A stretch of 8,166 nt of DNA from an uncultured Victivallales bacterium (lineage in GTDB: Bacteria > Verrucomicrobiota > Lentisphaeria > Oligosphaerales > JAFGRS01): assembly GCA_903834675.1 (NCBI GenBank), contig CAILKC010000423.1:1-8166 (forward strand). The letters run 5' to 3'. The notes under the pieces were generated by a model. The model was not told where the DNA came from. It searched no databases and worked only from the letters and a program-made list of their open reading frames with translations. The translations under genes were made by a program, and so were the position numbers. Shown piece by piece: positions 5,449 through 8,166 of this stretch (its first letter is position 1; each line of letters starts with the position of its first letter).

Positions 5449-7170
5449 ATGGCATACCTCACGACGCAGAAACAGGATGGCGGGCGCTACACGACCCTCT
5501 ACGCGACCGTGGCCACCTGGAGCGACCTCAAGGGGGGTCGGCGGGGGGCGGTCCAGCAGCGCTTCTACGTGGGACGGTTGAACGCTGACAGCGGCAAAGT
5601 CAGAGTGAGCAAGGGGCTTGCAGGCGGCGCCAGGGTAGAGGTCGATCTGGAGGTCCTGCGGCGCCAGGTGAAAGAGGCTGGCAGCGTCGCCGGGGTGGAG
5701 GCCTGGCTGCGCGGGCTGTGCCGCGCTGCGACGGGCCTTTCGGCGGCCGCCGTCGGCCCGCCGCACGGCGATCTGGACACGGCGTTGCTGGGGCCGACGT
5801 ACGTGCTGGGTGAGATAGCCCACGCCAGCGGGCTGCGGCGCTGTCTGGCCGAGGCCTTCGGCGAGGGGAGCGGGTTGGCTCTGCTGTACCTGGCCATGCA
5901 CCAGGCCGTCCGGGGTGAACCGCTCCGCCTGGGCTCGGCCTGGATGGGGGACCTGTGGCTGCCGACGGCGATCGCAGCGGTCGACTTCTCCGCGCCGGGC
6001 CTCTCCCGGCTGCTGGATGCAGTGAGCTGCGAGGAGACGCGGCAGGCCTTCTACCAGGCTTGGATGGCGGCGCGACGGCAGCCGCCCGGGCTGGTCTACG
6101 ACACGACCTCGCTCGCCGCCCTCGGGCACAACCGCGGCGGCGAGGCTCTGCCGCAGGAGAACTTGGCGCTGGCCTGCGACCGCGCCGATGGGCTGCCGCT
6201 GTTCTGCCGCCTCGTGCCCGGGAGCGTCCCGGACGTGGTCGCCCTCGACGTTACCGCCCAGAGGCTGCGCGCCCTCGGGATGAAGGACATCGAGTTCGCT
6301 CTGGGCCAGGGCTTCTACAGCAATAGCAATGCCCGCGAGTTGCTCCTCAAAGAGCACCGCTTCGCCTTGGGCGTCCGGCTGGGTTGCCCGCAGTCCACCG
6401 GCCTGCTGGCAAGATACCGGACCGCCCTGAACTCGCCCAAACGCTCGATCTTCCACGAGGGCAGGAGCCTCCGTCACGTCGGCGAGGTCTGGACGGTGGA
6501 CATGGGTTGGGACGAGAGGGGCAAGCGTCGGGCTGACCGCGACGTCGAGGCCCATCTGTTCTTCGATCCGCGGCAGCATGCCGACTACGCTGCCGCACTC
6601 GACGAGAAAGTCTTCGCCCTGGAGGCCAAGGCGGCGCGCGAGACCTTCGCCGACCCGGGCGAGGCCCGGCGCTGGCTGGCCGAGAATGCCGACCAACTGG
6701 CCCCCTGCCTGGGGCTGGAGAAAGGCGCGGCCGAGCGTCTGCTCCTGCGCCGTCGCCCGCGTGCCATCGCCGCGCGCGCTGCCAACACCGGCTTTGAGCT
6801 CGTGATCTGCGACACCCCTGGACGCGACGCGGCCGCCGTCCTCTCCGACTACCGCAGCCGCGACCGGCTCGAGAAGCTCTTCGAGCTGCTCCGGAACGAG
6901 GATGAGCAGCACTCCCCGCGCCGCGGGCCGCAATCCCTCGCCGAAGGGCGCGTCTTCCTGGCCTTCCTCGCTCTCGTGCTGCGCGCCGACGTCGAAAACC
7001 GCCTGCGTGCCGCCGGGCTGCTGAAGGAGATCACGGTGACGGAGTTCCTCGCCGAGATGGGCAGTATCCGCGTCCTCCGCTTACCCGCTGGCAGCCGCCT
7101 CCTGCGCCCGCTCAGTCCGCGCCAGCGCGAGTGGCTTGCCGCCGTCGGCCTGCCGCCGCCCACGCCCTAG
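5449..7170 (+). CDS. IS4/IS1634-type DDE transposase, probably inactive
   Basis: 573 residues, full length for an IS1634-like transposase, with a SD GAGG (5437-5440) ahead of ATG 5449. The RNase-H-like core contains the first catalytic Asp in VYDTTS (D218), followed by LGHNRGGEALPQENLALACD. The glutamate region fits the IS4 Y-2-R-3-E-6-K signature: Y468, R471, E475 and R482 in place of Lys. At the second catalytic position, family members read DRGFYS-like; here it is LGQGFYSNSN, with G286 in place of Asp (codon GGC, 6304-6306). That should abolish catalysis unless another acidic residue substitutes. The insertion domain between 300 and 460 is typical of the group. The reading frame is otherwise intact, so the change is recent or the protein has another role. 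It is visibly more GC-rich than the gene to its right. Confidence 0.9.
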   Translation: MAYLTTQKQDGGRYTTLYATVATWSDLKGGRRGAVQQRFYVGRLNADSGKVRVSKGLAGGARVEVDLEVLRRQVKEAGSVAGVEAWLRGLCRAATGLSAAAVGPPHGDLDTALLGPTYVLGEIAHASGLRRCLAEAFGEGSGLALLYLAMHQAVRGEPLRLGSAWMGDLWLPTAIAAVDFSAPGLSRLLDAVSCEETRQAFYQAWMAARRQPPGLVYDTTSLAALGHNRGGEALPQENLALACDRADGLPLFCRLVPGSVPDVVALDVTAQRLRALGMKDIEFALGQGFYSNSNARELLLKEHRFALGVRLGCPQSTGLLARYRTALNSPKRSIFHEGRSLRHVGEVWTVDMGWDERGKRRADRDVEAHLFFDPRQHADYAAALDEKVFALEAKAARETFADPGEARRWLAENADQLAPCLGLEKGAAERLLLRRRPRAIAARAANTGFELVICDTPGRDAAAVLSDYRSRDRLEKLFELLRNEDEQHSPRRGPQSLAEGRVFLAFLALVLRADVENRLRAAGLLKEITVTEFLAEMGSIRVLRLPAGSRLLRPLSPRQREWLAAVGLPPPTP

Positions 7171-7289
7171 CGGTCCAGGAGGAACCGGGGCAAGGCCGGA
7201 TCGATACTGATACCGATACCGACCCCGAGGAGAAGCGGGCGAAGGAGGAAGCCAAGCAACGGCCTCAGCAGGCGGACTACCGCCGCTGA
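7171..7289 (+). other. IS right-end segment with open frame and hexamer repeat
   Basis: After the transposase stop, another frame stays open from within the gene to TGA 7287-7289. It reads a charged, helix-like tail: IDTDTDTDP followed by EEKRAKEEAKQRPQQADYRR. The DTDTDT part comes from a GATACY hexamer repeated three times at 7203-7220. It may be a remnant of a longer transposase C-terminus separated by a frameshift, or a chance open frame in GC-rich DNA. No separate ribosome binding site or start is convincing. Confidence 0.3.
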
Positions 7290-7306
7290 GCCTGGTCGGC
7301 GGGCTA
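7288..7306 (-). repeat. IS right inverted repeat
   Basis: Read on the minus strand from 7306 it begins TAGCCCGC, identical to the left end for 8 bases and matching at 14 of 19. The TAG (7306-7304) is the stop codon of the acetolactate decarboxylase gene. Confidence 0.5.
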
Positions 7307-8032
7307 GTTTTCCGCTTTGCTCAAGTCCGCTTTGGTGTCGCGGCAAAAGTCCCAGGTCAGATAATCCAAACTCAGCGGTAAGGCCAACTCCAGCGTCGGC
7401 AGCATCTGCACCCCGACCTCCACCTGGCTGGGCTGACATTCAAGCACATGCCCACCTCGGCGCCGATCGGCCGAGAGAAAATGGAGATGCAGCCCCGCCA
7501 CGCTCACTGACCCCAGGAATCCGGGCGTGAAGAATCCCGCCAAGGTCCCCTCGATATCGGTAAAGGTGAAGACGGATTGTTCCTGGGCCACCTCGACCAG
7601 CGGCCGATAGTTCTCCTGCTTCGGCACGGAGCGCACTTTGAGATAGGAAAAGCGGCCATCGATCCGCAGGGCATAGAAGATATTCGGCGAGGGGAAAAGC
7701 CCCCCGATCCAGGCCTGAAAATCGGCATAGGACATCTCCCGGTCCAAGCGTTCCTGGCTCAGCGGCCGATAGAAGGTCACGCAGGCGAAGGGCGTCCTCG
7801 CCTGGTCGGCGACCCGGTGAACCTGCCCGGTCCCGGTGATTTGGTATATCTCCCCGTCGAGCATGACCATCTCGCCGTCCAGATCGTCAAAGGTACCTAG
7901 GCCGAAATCTCCGTGCTGCTTGATCTGCGAAAACGGTATCTTTTGTTCATAGATGCCTTCCACCAGCGCATTGACGGGGGCGCAGAGGTAGACTCGATTG
8001 GCGTTTGACCCCGATGGGACGTTTGAATTCAT
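7304..8032 (-). CDS. budA: Alpha-acetolactate decarboxylase
   Basis: Converts (S)-2-acetolactate to (R)-acetoin and CO2 (EC 4.1.1.5), in the acetoin/butanediol branch from pyruvate or as overflow disposal of the valine precursor. The 242 residues cover the whole family length. HGDFGLGTFDDLDGEMVMLDG (40-60) is the family signature; TPFACVTFY (80-88) follows. The zinc site is HLHFLSADRRRGGHVLE (182-198), with H182, H184 and H195. E61 and R143 match the conserved Glu and Arg of the active site. No signal peptide is seen, so it is probably cytoplasmic, unlike the exported enzyme of some Bacillus-type bacteria. ATG 8032 has no good Shine-Dalgarno nearby; AGGAAGAG lies 18 bases upstream, too far. 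No acetolactate synthase or acetoin reductase gene is in the window. It is convergent with the other genes and less GC-rich than the IS beside it, hinting at a different history. The stop TAG lies in the IS end; the C-terminus (DLSKAEN) still looks near natural length. Confidence 0.95.
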   Translation of the reverse strand: MNSNVPSGSNANRVYLCAPVNALVEGIYEQKIPFSQIKQHGDFGLGTFDDLDGEMVMLDGEIYQITGTGQVHRVADQARTPFACVTFYRPLSQERLDREMSYADFQAWIGGLFPSPNIFYALRIDGRFSYLKVRSVPKQENYRPLVEVAQEQSVFTFTDIEGTLAGFFTPGFLGSVSVAGLHLHFLSADRRRGGHVLECQPSQVEVGVQMLPTLELALPLSLDYLTWDFCRDTKADLSKAEN

Positions 8033-8059
8033 ATTTTTCTCGAGGGGAGACTCTTCCTA

Positions 8060-8065
8060 ATTATC
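8060..8065 (-). promoter_or_regulatory. Possible -10 element for budA
   Basis: GATAAT on the minus strand, 27 bases before the start codon and 2 bases beyond the repeat end. No acceptable -35 is found at 16-18 bases, where the sequence belongs to the repeat. If real, the repeat supplies the upstream promoter half. Confidence 0.2.
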
Positions 8066-8067
8066 GA

Positions 8068-8166
8068 CCTGTGCAATAAGGATGGGCCGCGGTATTCAGC
8101 CCCAAGGGGGCGTTCCGGGCGCCCAGGGCAACGCCCTGGGTACCCGTCCACAGCGAAGATTGAGCC
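8068..8166 (-). repeat. Dispersed repeat, right copy (inverted partner at 98-198)
   Basis: On the minus strand this reproduces 98-198 with a net 2-base deletion and few substitutions. It keeps both stem-loops: CCCAGGGC/GCCCTGGG at 8122-8140 and GCCCC/GGGGC at 8099-8111. The outer GGTAT arm present in the left copy is altered here (GCCCGGAAC region), so only the left copy can form the extended stem. It lies just upstream of budA, in the same orientation relative to that gene as the left copy has to the response regulator. It is cut by the window end. Confidence 0.85.

Larger units (their letters stand above)
5410..7306 (+). mobile_element. IS4/IS1634-type insertion sequence, about 1.9 kb
   Basis: A single transposase gene bounded by imperfect inverted repeats that begin TAGCCCGC at both ends (5410-5417, and 7306-7299 on the minus strand). 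It is inserted precisely between two convergent genes. No 4-8-bp target duplication is seen with these ends: the outside flanks are GTGGCG and GTTTTC. If the element instead begins one or two bases further in, only TA or TAG is duplicated. The exact boundaries are therefore uncertain, and the original duplication may have been lost by deletion or rearrangement. Confidence 0.6.

Noticed and set aside
3946..6933. Very long minus-strand open frame (995 codons) across the sialidase-like gene and the transposase
   Set aside because: It is antisense to two genes with clear family motifs and crosses an IS boundary. Its composition is Arg/Pro/Ala/Gly/His-rich, as expected of shadow frames in GC-rich DNA.
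98..8166. Composite transposon bounded by the inverted 100-base repeats
   Set aside because: The repeats are structured intergenic elements without a linked transposase of their own, and no target duplication can be seen because the outer flanks are cut or differ.

Overview
The window is GC-rich bacterial DNA with few, widely spaced genes and repeat-filled gaps. Its content (an orphan FixJ-type regulator, a URO-D-fold protein of the non-HemE type, a ceramidase-like metallohydrolase, a cytoplasmic Asp-box sialidase-like protein, and GC-rich hairpin repeats carrying GCCC...GGGC-TGAA motifs) fits Planctomycetota or a similar environmental phylum such as Armatimonadota. This assignment is inference; no rRNA or single-copy marker is present.

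Layout. Positions 1-198 are a cluster of hairpin-forming repeat modules. The last 101 bases (98-198) recur as an inverted copy at 8068-8166. Next come a near-consensus sigma70-type promoter (233-261) and a FixJ/NarL-type response regulator (315-947). A hairpin flanked by 10-bp direct repeats (948-998) separates it from a URO-D superfamily gene (1085-2323). The gap 2324-2614 holds an 11-bp inverted repeat, six in-phase heptamers and a strong hairpin just ahead of the next ribosome binding site. A ceramidase-like gene (2615-4045) and an Asp-box/sialidase-like gene (4072-5412) follow 26 nt apart, probably as one transcription unit.

An IS-like element (about 5410-7306) carries an IS4/IS1634-type transposase (5449-7170). 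It sits exactly between the sialidase-like gene and a convergent alpha-acetolactate decarboxylase gene (minus strand, 8032-7304). The transposase has Gly where the family normally has the second catalytic Asp, so the copy may be inactive. The element's best inverted repeat starts with TAGCCCGC at both ends, and that TAG is the in-frame stop codon of both flanking genes.

Functionally, the URO-D, ceramidase-like and sialidase-like genes look like a catabolic group for an unknown amide- and glycoside-containing substrate, with the FixJ-type protein as a possible regulator. The acetolactate decarboxylase (acetoin formation) looks unrelated: it is on the other strand and visibly less GC-rich (34 of 60 G+C at 7561-7620, against 45 of 60 at 6661-6720 in the transposase). 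No fully new system is evident. The most unusual signals are the mobile repeat family upstream of both outer genes, the IS ends supplying two stop codons, and altered metal or catalytic residues in three enzymes.
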